From positions 1 to 7,452 of the forward strand of contig JALWNR010000109.1 of NCBI GenBank assembly GCA_027083715.1: a DNA stretch of 7,452 bases. Reading direction: 5' to 3'. Made by a program: the position numbers and the translations under genes. This document shows, piece after piece, positions 6,370 to 7,452 of the stretch (position 1 is its first letter; each line of letters opens with the position of its first letter). This stretch comes from Bacteroidales bacterium (GTDB taxonomy: Bacteria > Bacteroidota > Bacteroidia > Bacteroidales > NBLH01). Below the pieces are notes generated by a model that was given only the letters and a program-made list of their open reading frames with translations, did no database searches and was not told the DNA's origin.

Positions 6370-7452
6370 TTAGTTTTCTACTAAAATTTTTCCGGTCATC
6401 TCTTCCGGAATTTCTATTCCCATTATGTTTAATATAGTTGGTGCAACATCAGCTAGTACTCCGGGTTTAATTTTATCAAAATCTTCTGTTACCAAAATAC
6501 TTGGAACAGGATTTAGGGAGTGTGCCGTATTAGGGCTGCCATCAGGGTTAACTGCATTATCGGCATTACCGTGATCGGCAATAATTAATGCATCATATCC
6601 ATTTTCTTTAGCTGTCTCTACTACTTTTTCCACACATTTATCAACCGCTTTTACCGCTTTTAAAATTGCTTCGTAAATTCCGGTGTGCCCCACCATATCA
6701 CCATTGGCAAAATTCAAGATAATTAAATCGTGCTCTTGTTTTTTAAGTTCTGCTACCAAGGCATCTGTTACTTCATAAGCACTCATTTCGGGCTGTAAAT
6801 CGTAAGTAGTAACTTTTGGTGAAGGAATTAAAATACGTTTTTCACCCTCAAAAGGCTCATCACGCCCGCCATTCATAAAAAAGGTTACATGAGCAAATTT
6901 TTCGGTTTCGGCAATACGTAATTGTTTTAATCCTAATTTTGACACAATTTCGCCAATTGTGTTTTTTAAGTTTTCTTTATCATAGATTATTTTAATGTCT
7001 TTAAAGCTTTCATCATAACGAGTCATGGTTAAGTAGTGCAAAGGTATAGTTTTCATATCAAGTTCAGGCATGTCCTGCTGCGTTAGTACAGTAGTAATTT
7101 CGCGTAAACGATCGGTTCTGAAATTAAAACAAATTACCACATCATCTTCTTCAATTTTTGTTAAAGGATTTCCATTTTTATCAACTTTTACGGTTGCTTT
7201 AATAAATTCATCGGTAATACCTTCGGCATAAGACTCTTCGATAGCTTTTTGAATGTTGGTAACTTTTTTACCTTCACCTTTTACCATCAAATCATAACCT
7301 TCCTTTACACGTTCCCAGCGTTTATCTCTGTCCATAGTGTAATATCTGCCAATAAGTGTGGCAATGGTTCCATTACTGTTTTGCAGGTGATTTTCTAAAT
7401 TTTTAATGTATCCTAAACCGCTTTTGGGGTCAGTATCGCGCCCGTCAGTAAT
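6370..7452 (-). CDS. gpmI: 2,3-bisphosphoglycerate-independent phosphoglycerate mutase (5'-truncated by window edge)
   Basis: GpmI is the manganese-dependent, alkaline-phosphatase-superfamily enzyme that interconverts 3-phosphoglycerate and 2-phosphoglycerate in glycolysis and gluconeogenesis. The minus-strand frame runs off the right edge: upstream of the internal Met at 7335 it continues in frame as [15 protein letters not shown]...[15 protein letters not shown], a family signature, so that Met is not the start. The visible 360 residues contain the metal ligands NGDMVGH (Asp252, His256 of the fragment), ADHGNADN (Asp293, His294) and AHSLNPVP (His311). Their spacing equals that of Asp403, His407, Asp444, His445 and His462 in the Geobacillus enzyme, so about 151 residues are missing, giving a full length near 511. 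The missing part includes the catalytic Ser and the first Asp ligand. The C-terminus ([16 protein letters not shown]) is complete. No clear terminator follows it. Confidence 0.96.
   Translation of the reverse strand: MTDGRDTDPKSGLGYIKNLENHLQNSNGTIATLIGRYYTMDRDKRWERVKEGYDLMVKGEGKKVTNIQKAIEESYAEGITDEFIKATVKVDKNGNPLTKIEEDDVVICFNFRTDRLREITTVLTQQDMPELDMKTIPLHYLTMTRYDESFKDIKIIYDKENLKNTIGEIVSKLGLKQLRIAETEKFAHVTFFMNGGRDEPFEGEKRILIPSPKVTTYDLQPEMSAYEVTDALVAELKKQEHDLIILNFANGDMVGHTGIYEAILKAVKAVDKCVEKVVETAKENGYDALIIADHGNADNAVNPDGSPNTAHSLNPVPSILVTEDFDKIKPGVLADVAPTILNIMGIEIPEEMTGKILVEN

Noticed and set aside
7333..7335. ATG at 7335 as the start of the phosphoglycerate mutase gene
   Set aside because: The frame continues upstream in frame to the window edge with the conserved ITDGRD and GRYY motifs, so the Met is internal.

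Overview
The window comes from the chromosome of an AT-rich member of the Bacteroidota. The strongest evidence is the large SprA gene, since SprA is the outer-membrane translocon of the type IX secretion system and that system is confined to this phylum. The order sprA then gcvH, the absence of clear Shine-Dalgarno sequences and the TAnnTTTG-type promoter elements all agree. I cannot place it to genus; an uncultured Bacteroidia lineage is a reasonable guess.

Layout. Bases 1-4496 (+) hold the C-terminal 1497 residues of SprA, cut at its 5' end by the window edge. Bases 4623-5003 (+) encode a complete glycine cleavage H protein. A strong inverted repeat at 5007-5042 separates this plus-strand pair from three minus-strand genes that run towards it. 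These are, reading leftward from the right edge: gpmI, cofactor-independent phosphoglycerate mutase (6370 to beyond 7452, missing about 150 N-terminal residues); a cysteine-rich DUF3109-family protein (5581-6162, GTG start); and a small NifX/NifB-type iron-molybdenum-cluster-binding-like protein with a histidine-rich tail (5042-5440). The gaps of 207 and 140 bases and the separate promoter-like elements suggest that the three minus-strand genes are transcribed largely independently rather than as one tight operon. No stretch longer than about 210 bases lacks a gene.

How the genes relate. SprA exports T9SS cargo across the outer membrane. GcvH carries the lipoyl arm of glycine cleavage, and GpmI interconverts 3- and 2-phosphoglycerate, so both serve central metabolism. 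The two small minus-strand proteins both look metal- or Fe-S-related, one by fold family plus His tail and one by eight cysteines, and neither has an established role in this setting. I saw no tRNA, rRNA, CRISPR array, transposase, integrase or prophage gene. The window reads as ordinary core chromosome. I did not find a convincing undescribed system. The items most worth a second look are the His-tailed NifX-like protein, its Cys-rich neighbour and the structured intergenic region downstream of gpmI.
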